From: Trema orientale
Taxonomy: Eukaryota; Streptophyta; Magnoliopsida; Rosales; Cannabaceae
DNA length: 64,000 nucleotides
Direction: 5' to 3'
Assembly: GCA_002914845.1 (NCBI GenBank)
Contig: JXTC01000155.1
Location: 421,136 to 485,135 of the forward strand
Shown here: piece by piece, positions 24,180 to 36,504 of the stretch
How positions within the stretch are numbered: the stretch's first letter is position 1
Layout of the letters: every line of letters starts with the position of its first letter
Notes under the pieces: model-generated
Told to the model about the DNA's origin: nothing
Databases searched by the model: none
What the model saw: only the letters and a program-made list of their open reading frames with translations
Program-made: the position numbers and the translations under genes

Positions 24180-26386
24180 GTGTTTAATTTAGGTCATTTA
24201 AAAACCTTTTTTTTTTCTTTTTCCGTTTTTTTCCCTCCTTCATTAATGGGGTTGAAGCTTTGAAGGTTTGTTACAGTAAAGAGAAAGGAGGAGTAACATG
24301 TGTTTTTCTTTCTCTTTTTTCCCCGAATCATTTTTAATTTATAACTTTTTTCAAACATCACGAAGCACCATAAAATGATTCCGTTAATTTTTTTAATCCT
24401 TCTTGTAAAACCTAAAAAGCTATCAAATCCACTCTTGTCTTTGGTGTTTTCAGCTGCGATGTATATTGATCGCTCTCGTGCCGTAAGCCTCATCCATAGC
24501 GGACTGAGCTTTATCAGTCTCATCTTTGGCATACTCCAACTCGTCGACCTAGTTGCTAGCAGGCTCTGCTTCATCTCGAAGATTCTTTTTAGATAATACC
24601 TAATACTCCATTTCAATTTCTTCTTGAAATGCACTCTATTAATTTCTCAGTTTGTCGCTACCTATCAATTCTTGAATACTCAATTTTGAGATATCTTTTG
24701 TTATCTCACTTATACACATATACTTTTGGTTCAAATTTATAAGGAAAGCTAATCAAAATTTTCTCTAAATTAATTTTTTGGTCAAGAACATCTTCACCAT
24801 ATATCTCCTGTTGATTGACAAGATCTGTAAATTTAGAGGAGTAAATCTTTTATATACTCATTATCTCTCATTCTCATATTCAAAAATATTTTCTCAAAGA
24901 TTTAAGTTTCATATCACTTACTTTTGGATCTCTCAAGAATTCTTCTCATATAAAGTTTCCGAAGTATCCTTAGCTTTCGTTACCCGTAAGATTCTTGAAA
25001 GAATATGATCAACAATAGCCTTGTGCAATAGTAAGAGTGCAATTGCATTAAGTTATTTGTCTTCTTTCAGCTTCTTTTGCTGTCTTTCAGTCAACGTTAT
25101 TCCCAAACTCGATTCTAAATACATATCTTCAAATATGATTCTAAATACAAATCAGCTGCCATCGATAAGGTCTTCATCTCCACGCACCAAAAATCAAAGG
25201 TTTTCTTATCAAAAACTGGTATATATGATTGCTGAACGATCAAACTAGAACCATTTTTACCGGCGGCCATGGTTTTTCTTCTTAAAACCTTTTTTTTTCT
25301 AACCTTTTTGGAGTTCTGACTTTGCTGACAAACACCAGCATTGACACGACAATATATTGGTAGTAATTTTAGGTACAAGAACTTGCCTAATTTTTTTTAT
25401 TTTTATTTATTTATTTATTTTATGGCACTCAAGGATTATGAGTTGCTACTGTAGCTTTTAGAGAGAAATCGAGGGAAAACATGGTGGACTTAGAGGAAAA
25501 AGGGCTGGTTTCATTCACACATCCTTTTTTTTTTTTTTTGGGGGTGTTAAATACAATAATGGTCTCAGAATTATACTCATTGTATTACTTTGTCCCCCGA
25601 ATGTTTAACTTATATAGTAACATGAATTATGTAATTATTATAACAATGGTCCCTTTTGTTACAAACTGTTAGTTTTTTAACAGAAAATAGTCATGGATAA
25701 AGTATAAAATCGAGCATTATTTATTTTTATGAGTCAGAATCTCGTTTTAGTTATAATTACTTAACTATGTACTATTTCTGTTAAAAATTTAATAGCTGAT
25801 GAAAAAAAATGATCATTATTGCAATAATTACAAAATCTTGATAATCTACTGTGTAAGTCAAAAATTTAGATTCTTATTTTTTTATCACAGTTACCAAATC
25901 GTGTGTTCTGTAATTACTTATTTCTGTTAAATATTTAACAGTTTGTGACAAAAAGATTATTGTTGCAATAATTATATAATTTAAATATCATTATTATGTA
26001 AATTGAAAATTCAAGGAACAAAATACTACTACATATATAATTCAGAGGCTATTAATTTCATTAACCCTAATTTTTTAGACACCTAATGTAAAAGAAGGAA
26101 GAATCAGAAGCTTCCTTGGTGCACTTTCTTGTTTTAATCTCAGCTCTACACTTGTTTAGATTAAAACCATTGATTATACTTTTTACTAAACTAGAGTTTG
26201 ATTAACTTAACCAAAGGTAAATCAAAGCGCAGCACAATAAACATTAATACGCCTATTAACTATTCACCAAGCGGGAACATATGTCCTGTTATAATCTTTT
26301 CCGACCCCATCTCTAAACATTCTTTCATAACATGACCAATCCGGCCATGGGCGAAACAAAAGTTTGGTAGTGTTTCAGACTTCAAG
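24180..26386. other. AT-rich non-coding DNA
   Basis: Several short reading frames exist, but none has a recognisable domain, a good start context or exon signals. The part around 24440-24600, rich in CATC and CTC, and the part around 25020-25280 could be decayed coding sequence; I cannot identify either. Poly-T runs lie at 25280 and 25520. Confidence 0.5.
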
Positions 26387-26399
26387 TCCACCCATGTGA

Positions 26400-26527
26400 A
26401 CCACGAGCTAGTAGCTCGGTGGCAAAAGCACCTTTTTGATGAGATTGAGATTTAGAGTTCAATCCTTATCGTTCTCACCCTCCCATACTAACCTAACAAT
26501 TATATTTTAAAAAAAAAAAAAAAAAAA
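26400..26527 (+). mobile_element. tRNA-derived SINE with poly-A tail
   Basis: The head has a polymerase III A box, TAGCTCGGTGG (26412-26422), and a B box-like AGAGTTCAATCC (26454-26465) at tRNA-like spacing. The body ends in an A run (26509-26527). The copy is flanked by a 13-base target duplication, TCCACCCATGTGA at 26387-26399 and TCTACCCATGTGA at 26528-26540, which differ at one base. About 128 bases long, it is a short, apparently complete SINE. Confidence 0.9.
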
Positions 26528-26540
26528 TCTACCCATGTGA

Positions 26541-27478
26541 TATTTATTTTTTTTCGTTCCGAGACGAATTAACTTTTATCTCCCGTTCACGATGGTAAGG
26601 TGACATCAATAAGAATTATTTCTTCATACCACCACACATTTTGCCAATTTGACTTTCTAAGTCCCAATTTTTTCATTCATACCCTGTATAGGAAAATCAT
26701 ATATTTGTACCCAGGACCGAGTACGAGAAAAAAGCTCTCACTCCTGACCATCCAATCTATATATGGGTTTTAGTAACAATCAAAGCCCTACTGAAATGCC
26801 TAGGCATGCCGAGTAAAGAAAGATCTCATTCTACTTTGAGACCTAAGGTAAACACAAAAATGCCTCTACAGCCACTTTCCTTACCGATAGAGAGCTTGCA
26901 GTTCAATTTTCCACAGGTTCTTAGGAGTTCTCTTGAAAGCACCTAAATGCTACTAAAGTTTAATTCTCTTAATTTTCCAAATTAAAGAATATGAAAGAAA
27001 TTATTTCGTGTACATAATGGTCTTTAATGCCAAACAATCTACATTTTCATATCTTGCCTAGAAAAATTTCATTTTCATATATGACTTGATATAATTAATT
27101 GTTTGTAATGTGTATATATACATATATACTGAAGATAGTTTGTAATGTATATTTACTCGAGAATTATATGATATGCATGTACATAAAGTAATATTTCTTT
27201 CTTTAATCAAGAATATATAAAGATTAATACATGCTATTCATATAGCCTTTCCAAACCATAATTTAACATTGCATAATCCGTTAACAAAGTCGACCATCAT
27301 AATAATAACCATGACTGATAGTCATTTTGTTTTCCTTCAGATCTTTTCATTTATCTTCATTTCCTCCACACCCAAAAAAAAAAATAATAATAATATAATA
27401 ATAATATTCCCCATTTTTTTATTGAGGCTAATAAAAAAAACCAAAAGAAAAATGAAAAAAAAAGAGAGACTGAATCGA
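26541..27478. other. AT-rich non-coding DNA downstream of PLT-B
   Basis: No gene or clear repeat is seen. Confidence 0.55.
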
Positions 27479-27486
27479 CTACGGGG

Positions 27487-27838
27487 TAGGGATGTCAATT
27501 TGCCCCGCAGGAACCCGATCCCCGCGAGGCCCCGTCCCTAATAGGACGGATTCGGGGGGAACTATTCGGGGACGGGGACCAGGTCGGGTATGTAAATACA
27601 TACCCGAGTCGGGGTCGGGGCGGGGCCGGGGGAGGTATTCCCCACCCCGAACCCGCCCCGATATATTTTTTACATTANGGATTTCCCGCCTCGTCCCCGC
27701 CGGAGATTCTCCGGGGCCGGGACCGGAGACGGGGAGGAAATCTCGCCTCGTCCCCGCCGGAGATTCTCCGAGGCCGAGGCCGGAGACGGGGACGGGGGCA
27801 GGGGGGCCATTCCCCGCCCCGTCCCGTTAACATCCCCA
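27487..27838. mobile_element. Short GC-rich non-autonomous hAT
   Basis: The ends are TAGGGATGTCAA at 27487 and, inverted, TGGGGATGTTAA from 27838. The eight-base flanks are CTACGGGG (27479-27486) and CTACGGAG (27839-27846), seven of eight identical. The interior is very GC-rich, with repeated CCCGCC, GGGGACGGGG and the direct repeat CCGCCGGAGATTCTCCG at about 27697 and 27757. Such GC-rich subterminal repeats are common in plant Ac-like hATs. The plus-strand reading frames over it are repeat artefacts. It ends 36 bases from the PLT-B stop region. Confidence 0.9.
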
Positions 27839-28933
27839 CTACGGAGTTATGCTACGTTCACTTTACTGTCCCACTATGATATCATCGTCATCGACATTTT
27901 TGTTGTGTTTGGTGACCGCCTCCAAAATTCGAAATTACCAAACAGCCCCTCCATTTCTTCAAGGGTTTTTCCCTTTGTTTCCGGTAGCATGATATAAAAG
28001 AACACCCACGCCAATGATGTGAATCCAGCGAATAAGAAGAAGGTCCCGCCAATCGTGATGGCCTTTGACAATGACGTAAAGCTGATCAAGATGACCCCAC
28101 TCGTGACACGATTCGCAGCCACTACCATGCTCGTGCCCGCAGCGCGCAATCTCAGCGGGAAAATCTCGGTGCTGTAACCCCACGGGATGGGGCCCATCCC
28201 AATCGAGAAGAACGCGGTGTTCGATAGTACCATGGTCACGCACAACGCGATTGCCCACGTCGGTTTCTTATCCGACTGAACGATAACCGTGAGGCCCACC
28301 GCGAACCCCAGTAGGGACAAGATCATGCCCATCACGCTGATCAGAAGCAACGGACGCCGTCCGATATTGTCTAGCGAAAACGTGGCCACCAAAACAAAAA
28401 TCAATTTAACGACCCCGATGGCGATCGTGCTCAGCAACCGATGATCCGACGCCGCAATCCCAGCCTTTTCAAAGATGGTTGGACCATACAACAGTGTGGT
28501 GTCCACACCGGATGATTGCCTAAAAAAAATGAATACCAACGGCTGCGATTAAAACGTGGCGAATGGACGGTGCGGGACGAAGGATCATATCTTTCCAATA
28601 CGCTGGCGCTATTGTTAGGCCTAGCTCCTTGAACGACGTCGTTTTCTTGACCAGTTTCAGGAATCCCAGCGGCTAATTTGATATCAGCCAGTCTGAGCTG
28701 AGCTTCCTCTTTGGTGTGTGTGACGTTCTGTCGAGGACTTGCTCCGCGTCGCTGATGCGGCCCTGCATGACGAGCCACCGAGGCGACTCTGGCATGGCTA
28801 AGATGCCGATAGCGAGTAGAACTGATGGGATGGCTCCAATTCCGACCATGAGTCGCCAAACCAAGCGAGTCGGTAGGTTGGAGAAAGAGTAAGTTGTTAT
28901 GTACGAAAGAAGTAGCCCAACATTCATGAAGAC

Positions 28934-29857
28934 CTGTGATCGATGTAATCAAAACACCAATATGAGAAACGGAGAGTCTGGTAGGAAATTAATATGAAAT
29001 TATAACCATACACATCCAGTTTTTAGTCCTGTAATTTCTTTGTATGTGTTGTAATTTTGAAGCCTTGTGTAAATCTAAAACTAGCAAGGATATTTTTACG
29101 AGAGGATGCTATATTTACTCTATTAACTATTTGATATAGCGTAAAATTTATAACTTTTATAATAGTTAATATGGTTAAAAACTAGAGTAATTTGCATTCT
29201 CACAAATATACATAGTAACATCTATATATATATTGTGTGATTGGATATTGAAAGGTTGCAAAATTTACTTCCAAAAAAAAAAATGTAAATATAGAGATTA
29301 TAATACTGGGCTAACTACTAACTACAAATCGTGATTACATATGTAGCAACTCTATAACATGTATTATATAGTACTATCGGCATTTGTTGCAGTATTTTTA
29401 GATTTGATGTCTGTCATAAAAAAAAAAAAAGAAAAAGAAAAGAAAATACAGAGACGAAAATAGAAATTAAAGTAATGATGTTTTAATTTCTCTATTCCAT
29501 GTCATAAAGAGAATCAATATATCCTATAATGTGGATAGATTTTTTAGCGAGCTGATTATATTGTGGACTCAATATAAAGAAACAATATTCTTTAAAAAAA
29601 ATATATAAAGAAACAATAATGTGAAGAGACTTAGTACCAAACCAGAATAAAGAGTAAGTGGCACGTCTAAATTTGGAGGTGGACTCTAAACTTAAAAAGA
29701 CTAATATTAGTATGTAAATGATGTAAGAACTAGTAGTATGCTCTTTAATTATTAGTTTTCTCAATTAACAAAAAGGAACTATCAAAATATATATATATAT
29801 ATATATATAGTAGGGTGTGTGGGTGATGTATTTGCTGATTATGGAACGCTAGCTGAC
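28934..29857 (-). other. Intron 2 of PLT-B
   Basis: A 924-base AT-rich intron between GAG|GTCAGC (donor, minus strand) and CACAG|GTC (acceptor). The matching PLT-C intron is 183 bases (56533-56715). A (TA)n tract lies near 29788-29810. No other feature is seen. Confidence 0.7.
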
Positions 29858-30204
29858 CTCCGGGAAAGTGGAAAGCAAGCCACGGGAGGCAGCCGGAGAG
29901 ACCTCAGCCGTGTAGAGAGGGGCAATAATGAAGGCGAAACCGACACCAACGCCAGCCACCATGTTGCTAAGCATGAGGATAGCATAGCAATTGGCGGCGC
30001 ACATGAGCAAAGCTCCAGTGAAGAAGGTGGTGCTGGCTAGTACTATGGTGTATCTGCGGCCGATCCGGTCACAAATTCTGCCTGCAGCAAAGGAGCCCAT
30101 TAAAGAGTACAAGTTAAGGCTGCCCAGCAGGATTTCTACCTTTACTTCCGATATTTTCAGCTCCTTTTTTATGAAGATTAGGGCTCCTCTCACAGCACCG
30201 AAAT

Positions 30205-31334
30205 CTGCCAGTAATCCATCCATACGCGACAAGTATTTTATAGGTTAGACATGTGTGTGTCTATATATATATAGTGGAGACGAATATGCAAGTTAACTGT
30301 TTTCATGAGTACAAAAGAATAGGTGAGAAACCATGGCATGTATGGTATAGGATTCGAATCCTATTTTTTAAATTCAGAAATAACTTTTATATAAAAAATT
30401 AGAAAAATAAAATATTTATTCTTCTTAAATTTGAAGAATAAAATTCGAATCTTATGCCAAACGCGTCCTAGATTTTTCAAAGTAATTTTTAGTAAAAGGT
30501 GATCTATTTTTCAGAACTCTTTCTATATATAATAGTTATTTTTTGTATGATTAAGTGTGGTGCGGAGGGTAAAGGGCTAATTGCAAAGACTTTGAAAATA
30601 AATACATATCTTTTTCTGAAATTGCTCTTCGGAAAAATCTTCTTTGAAAAGGGAGAAAAGAATAAAATAATTAAAATAAAGAAGGAAAAAAAAAGTCTTA
30701 AGGCGTTTAATTTGTTTTTTTTTTTTTCCCATATATTTCACATCTTATGATTCTATTGTTAGGAATGCTAAATCTATTATTTTTCTACTCTCCAATTTTA
30801 CTGCTGAATTTCACTATATTTTATAATATTATTATTATGTATAACATATTTTAGTATAATTTCATGTATATATGTCAAGCAATGGTCATAGCGCTAGCAC
30901 TTCTATTCTATTTTTCTAGCACTTCTATTTTTTGTTCAAATCTTTTATTCATCTGGATTTTGTCTTCTCATATATTTTTGAATAAACTGAGGTTCAAATA
31001 ATACTATTTCCCGCCGTTGAAACCATAAATGCTCCACGCATATATGTAAGAATGTGTCGATATATAATGTCACATAACAAACTAAAAACTAAAATAATCA
31101 AATTAATTTATGAATACATATACATTAAAATTATGTTTTTGACTAATTAGTTCGATTATACGTGAAAATTTTGATAAAAAGGGGAATATTAGAAATCCCA
31201 ACTAAATTAACATGTGTTACTTGCTTTACCCAAACTAGCAAAATTATTCATATAAGAGATCAAAAAATTTGTAGAAAAAAAATCATGATACCGTACTCAA
31301 AATAAGGCAACAAAATAAAAATTCTAAGAACTCA
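30205..31334 (-). other. PLT-B intron 1, 3' part
   Basis: AT-rich sequence with no recognisable gene. Confidence 0.55.
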
Positions 31335-31850
31335 GGACAAGTATATATCTACAAATTCATGTATGAAGTACTATTCCTTCAAATTTTTCAATGTTAGAAA
31401 ATCTTGTAAATAGAGACTTGAAACACGTACAAAAATAAGCTTTCCCTAAAGTGATTATTTGCTCCCTCTCGATCAGTTTTTTTAATTTTATAATGGAGAC
31501 TTGAAACACGCGTTTCTAGAAAAATGTTATGGAAGAATATTTTGAATCTTGTAAATGGAGACTTGAAACACGTATTTCAAGAAAAATATTAAGAAAGAAG
31601 AACGAGTATCCACATATTCATGTACAAAGTATTATTCCTTTGAATTTTTAGTATTAGAAAATCTTGTAAATGGAGACTTGAAACACATACTAAAGAATTG
31701 AAACCCGTGCTAAAAAAAAAACATTAAGGAAGAAGAACAAGTATCCACAGATTCATGTACGACATATTATTCCTTTGAAATTTCAGTGTTAGAAAATCTT
31801 GTAAATAGACTTGAAATACGTACTAAAATACACTTTCCTTAAAGCGATTA
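31335..31850 (+). repeat. Imperfect tandem repeat in PLT-B intron 1
   Basis: A unit containing ATTCATGTA, TATTATTCCTTTGAA, TTAGAAAATCTTGTAAAT and GGAGACTTGAAACACG occurs about four times, some truncated: starting near 31335, 31490-31540 (partial), 31598 and 31740. Period is roughly 130-145 bases. Confidence 0.75.
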
Positions 31851-32209
31851 CAGGAAAAATGATAATGAAGAAAATATAAGAATGAGCGTATTTTACCGCG
31901 AGTCATGATTTACAAGGGAGTCTTCCCTTGGATGGTGATACCCTCTAAAAATTAGAAACACTTAAAAAAGTCCGAATTTTGTCTCCTTTCTAATGTGGGA
32001 ATTAAGGAGCATGAGATGTTTCACAAAATTTCTTTTTGGATTGCCATAATGAGTTTGTAATTGAAAGAAAAAAAAAATTCTATTTGTATTTAATACGTAT
32101 GACAATTTATATGAATTATTATTTATTGTTCTATAGGGTGAGTGCTTTACATTTCATTGTTTATATAGTGGATAACTTAGTTGTTACTTACGTAGAAATC
32201 TGATTTTTA

Positions 32210-32370
32210 GGAGGGTAAAAGAGTAAATTCAAGACCAATGGCAATTTTGTAATTATAAATTTTCAGAATATAATATTCAAAATATCTTTAATATTTTAAT
32301 GGGGGTCTACAATTTTTAAAATTTGCTTATAAGGGCCAAAAATATTTCATCTTCTCACATTGAGGGCCTG

Positions 32371-32415
<45 letters not shown>

Positions 32416-34668
32416 CCACTGCACCACCGGTCTCTGACACTTATGCACTGGCTCGTGTCCATCGCCAGCCACCGACGAAGCTCCGCCGGCTGTCACCGCC
32501 CAATTTCGCCGCCGGTAGCCGAAAAACGGAGTCCATAAAGATTTCGGCCACCGCTCGGTTTTTCGCTCGCCGGAGCTCCGTCGGACCTCCGTTTGACTCA
32601 CCTCTAGTAGCGTTGGATTCATCTCATCGTCGCCGACCTCCTCCAAGTGGTTGCACGTCCAAATTCACCTACGGTAAAAATTTTCACCATTTTTATCCTT
32701 TTTAACAACTTTATAAAAAGTGATATTTACGTAATTATTTTGGTTAAGTAATTTATTTACCCGAGATAAATATATTAGGTGAAAGAGGGTTAAAAATCAT
32801 GAATTATTATAGTTAGGAGAAGTTAAAATGATATCCAGAACCATATTAGTTTTTGAATTAAAAAATATGGTAGTTTTCTAATTTGGACTGAAAAGTGATA
32901 TTTCCACAAAGCTGAAACACTAGAGTTTGGTTACTATTCAGATTTGGGCCATTGGTAGATATTAGAAAACTGTTATTTTTGAATTATTATTGCAAAAATG
33001 ACATTTTTTTACAAATAATTAGTGAATTTGACACTTTTTCAAATATTTTCGAAAGTGATATTCTCCTAAATAATTTTATGATAATGATAATTTCTGAAAT
33101 ATTTCAGAAAAGTGATATTTTTGTAAATAATTAGTAAAAATGATATTTTTTTTTAAATATTTTGGAAAAAGTGGATATTTCTCAAATTAATTCCAAAAAG
33201 AGAGATTTTTATAATTCTCGGATTTAAAGCCCATTTAAGGCTTAGGATCTCGAAATTGAATTCTGATTCCAAATTTGGATTTAGTGAGGTCGAGAAACGA
33301 AATTTGATAGATAATATCACTATGTTTCGAAATTGCACAAATTCTGAGATTTGTGAACAGTATCATTTTGCGTGCTACGGGCGAGTCTCGCACTGGGACC
33401 CACTTTTGATAAAGTATATGTCTAACCTGCTATTTTTGGGTGCTCTGAATTTAGTGGTAACCTCTTTTTCTCTATTTGAGGCTCCGATAGAAAAGTCACT
33501 TTCCTAAGTGGACTTACCGGAATCCTGAAATAGTTGTTTGAACACCCAAATGTCCAACGGGAGTTTCTTCGAGCATCTTTAGCTTGGTATGGCTACCATA
33601 TTGAGGTATGGGTTCAATTACCTGATTTTATATCTGTTTTGATTTGTAATTGCATTAAAACATATTTATGAAAAATCGTGATTTCACGATGGTTTGACAA
33701 ATTGTTGAAAATTGTTGCATTATACTGGGATTGGACTGTGTGGATTATTATACATATTTTATATTGTGATTATGGGGTAAAATAGCGGTGTGCTTCTCAT
33801 GTTACAGTAAATCCAAGAATAATACCAAGTTGGATTTTAAAGCATGAGTTGATTCATGGATGCATGGTTATTGTGAATTGTTACATGTTATACATACCAT
33901 AGGATCACACACTTGAGTTCCATTATTGCATCGTGGTAGTTTAGATCGCTGGCGAGTTGCTGCAGCACTAGGTGAAAGACCTAGGCCCCTGCACAGGTTT
34001 TTGGCTGATACACCTACGGATAGTGTCAGGATATTAGGCATCTCTGCTACAAAGGTATTACAGGGCTGTGATGGGAGGATGAGAGCTCACTCATATACAT
34101 GGTTGAGTTATGATATGTACAATTATGTAGATTTGGTTTTAGTTTTGAATATGTGATTATTCTGGATACTAATTATTTTATAAACTTGATTTATAAATGG
34201 AATTTAGAAAAGGTATTAACCATGCAGGTTTGGTAAAATTGCATCCATTCAAAGAAGTAATTGAATTTCTACTGAACATGTGAATGCTCACCCCTCCTAC
34301 TTCTCCCACTTTCAGGTATTTGTCTAATTGAAGTAGTGATCCAATTGTCGGACAAGCTGCGTAGTTTGTACTTGCAGTTCTACTCTTAATCCCTGGTGGA
34401 CATTTATGCTCTATTATCTTTCTTTCCTTATTCAATTATTTAGCCAAGATTAGTAAGTGAATGTATGAAGATTAATTTATTGTTAATTTGAGAACTTGAA
34501 ATTGTAAGTGATTTTATGTAACATGTTTTGGACGTTGAACTAAAGTTTTCAGTTAATCTCAGTTTACCAAAGTTTATGATTTCTCTTAAATTTTATAAAA
34601 TTAATATTTTATTATATTTTCACATAAAATTATTAAAAGTCACAGTTTTGGATTTTTAGGTCGTGACA
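32210..34668 (+). mobile_element. Long solo-LTR-like repeat, copy 3, in PLT-B intron 1
   Basis: This is the best-preserved of the three copies. It runs from about 32210, shares (GA)n (32372-32413) and a GC-rich GCCGCCGG segment (32460-32640), then CGCACTGGGACCCA (33390), TTTTTGGGTGCTCTGAATTT, CTTACCGG, GATCGCTGGCGAGTTGCTGC (33944), CTACTGAACATGTGAATGCT (34269), TTTTGGACGTTGAAC (34523), and ends TTTTTAGGTCGTGACA at 34668. The 3' end and internal ACTGAAC...GCTCACCCCT...TCCCACTTTCAGGTA block resemble del/Tekay-type Ty3/Gypsy LTRs. It is opposite in orientation to PLT-B. No internal retroelement genes are present. The 5' edge and target duplication were not resolved. Confidence 0.55.
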
Positions 34669-34669
34669 A

Positions 34670-35548
34670 CTTGTTCATTTGAACCTTTTTTCCAATCTCA
34701 TTCTCTTGATTGATTCCTAATATTCTCATTTTCATTCCTTGACTCTTTTCACTAGTTGTATATCTTTCCAAATAAAATTTAATTCATATTGACGCTAATT
34801 ATATTAAAATTGTTGAAGAAAAAATCACATCCTACACTAATGCCCGACCAAAAAATGAAGCTAATTAAATTTACAAAATATGTGATCCATATTAAGGGTA
34901 ATAAATTAAAATTATCAATGAAATTGTAAGAAAGTATGACTATTAAATTTCAAGAGAATAAATTCGTATTAAAGGTAATTAAAAATTTTAAAATTAAATA
35001 AAGGTAACAAAATCACACATCATACACTAATGCCCAAAAAAAAAAATTAATAGTAATTAAATTTCAATAAGTATTTCATTCGTACTAAACTAAAATTCAA
35101 AATTGAAAAACGTAAGGAACAAAAAGTAGTAAAAGTTGGAATAAAACGTAAATTAAAATGGAATCTTTCTATTATATTTCACAATTTTCTATTAAATCGT
35201 TTTATTCCCCCTCAAAATCTCATTTCCTATGTATGAATTGCAATCAAAATGAAAATAGTATTGGATTCTCTACTGGATTCTCCACGTGAATTGGAATTGG
35301 AATAAAAGTATATGAGATTAACCAATTATTGTAGATTATTTTCAACTTCGTCAAATCAGGTAGTAGCCATGATGTAGCAAAAACGAAAATATTCGTTAAT
35401 ACCTCACTATATTTATATATATATGCGCTTCAATACAGGTTATTTTAAATGTGCATGTTTGGTGTCCCTTTATTGTATATGCATGTTGATTTACGAAGAT
35501 AAAAGGGGAAAAAAGAAAGATTTTACTGAAAAACATAAATTTACTTAC
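34670..35548. other. PLT-B intron 1, 5' part
   Basis: AT-rich sequence with repeated AAAATCACA(C/T)C(C/A)TACACTAATGCCC (34824 and 35008), indicating a local duplication of about 180 bases. No gene is seen. Confidence 0.6.
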
Positions 35549-35804
35549 AATATCCCAGTAGTACCGAAGTCAAGGAAGCCAACGTAGCACAGTAAAAAGC
35601 AAGTCTACCTGTTTTGGGTCTTTTTAAAGGATCAACTTCTATAATTCTTTTTTCAGGTAAATGGTCGGAATTGGTGGCATTTTCTGCATCTTTTTGGTCT
35701 GCCATAGAGCGGAGCTATATGCGGATCGATCAATTGTTTCAAGTATTTTGGAGATCTTAGACGATTTTATGGTCGGGTATGTGGCCGGCTTCATCACCTT
35801 TAGA

Positions 35805-35821
35805 GTACTTAAATAGACCAA
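35805..35821 (-). promoter_or_regulatory. Putative TATA region of PLT-B
   Basis: CTATTTAAG on the minus strand (35808-35816) lies about 105 bases upstream of the PLT-B start. The 17 bases are identical to 360-376 upstream of PLT-A. Confidence 0.55.
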
Positions 35822-35887
35822 AAGCTTAAATTTTTTATTATGTTGATCACCAAGAGGTAATTAACAATTTTATTTTAATATATATAT

Positions 35888-36047
35888 AGGTTGCCAATCC
35901 AGTANTATAATGATGTGCATGAAAAGACGTGCATCATTAATGTTATTTCTCTCTCTTACTTTTTAATATAAAAAAATGTGCAAAAAAAAATTTTCATTGA
36001 CCAAATTAATACCTATGCATAGATAAAAAAAAATTACCTACTGAATT
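35888..36047 (-). mobile_element. (TA)n-inserted MITE, family M1, shortened copy
   Basis: It begins GGTTGCCAATCCAGTA next to (TA)n and ends TTACCTACTGAATT next to (TA)n. Its interior GATGTGCATGAAAAGACGTGCATCATTAATG is the reverse complement of the same part in the copies at 47247 and 52263. The region following the left end is missing and has an ambiguous base (35905). Confidence 0.8.
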
Positions 36048-36504
36048 ATATATATACACAAGAGATGCTTATGTTGCTACGAGCGGTGCAATAGGGTAAA
36101 AGCTAGTATATGCAGCTGGAAAGAAGAGTATTGCTAGCTAAGCTTGCAAGTTGAAAATTTCATTCCTCTAATTAATATAAAAAATTTACTATATGTGTGT
36201 CATTGTCTGTTGATTCAATGCAGTATGTACAATTTTGAATATTTTAATACATTTTAGGGCTGGCAAAAAAGATGTTTCTGATAGGCCATAGCTAGTAAAT
36301 TTCTACTTCAGCAAAATATAAAGAGGTACTATTAAACAAACTAAGAATTAAATATGGAGAAATTGTTTTTCTTTTCCTCCAATTACGCTTGAAATTGCAT
36401 TTAAATGTGTTAGCGTGAATACTATTCACCGTTTGACACTTTGAACTTATTTAGGAGTTAACCAAATATAGACTTACTTAAATTAGCAAGAACTGGGATT
36501 AACT

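Larger units (their letters stand above)
27874..35705 (-). pseudogene. Polyol transporter pseudogene PLT-B (three exons)
   Basis: Exon 1 is 35549-35705 (52 codons plus one base), exon 2 is 29858-30204 (347 bases, the same length as in PLT-C) and exon 3 is 27874-28933. Exons 1 and 2 stay in frame and splice sites are usable. Exon 2 carries LNLYSLMGSFAAGRICDRIG and the GVGVGFAFIIAPLYTAEVSP stretch. Exon 3 keeps MPESPRWLVMQG, DNIGRRPLLL, IPWGYSTEIFPLRLRAAG and PETKGKTLEEMEGLFG but has at least three frame breaks: near 28711-28724, between about 28600 and 28657, and at the eight-base homopolymer 28522-28529. The first-segment motif DIGVMSGA of PLT-C reads YFGAVRGA here. Intron 1 is 5.3 kb and holds an LTR-like repeat and tandem repeats. 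Homopolymer sequencing error could explain one break but not all three, so I call it a pseudogene. Confidence 0.85.

Noticed and set aside
24194-25378. Several 70-146 codon frames on both strands
   Set aside because: No domains, low-complexity tails (poly-Lys, poly-Phe) and no splice logic connecting them.
27492-27830. 112-codon Pro/Arg/Gly-rich frame
   Set aside because: It lies wholly inside the GC-rich hAT repeats and crosses an ambiguous base.
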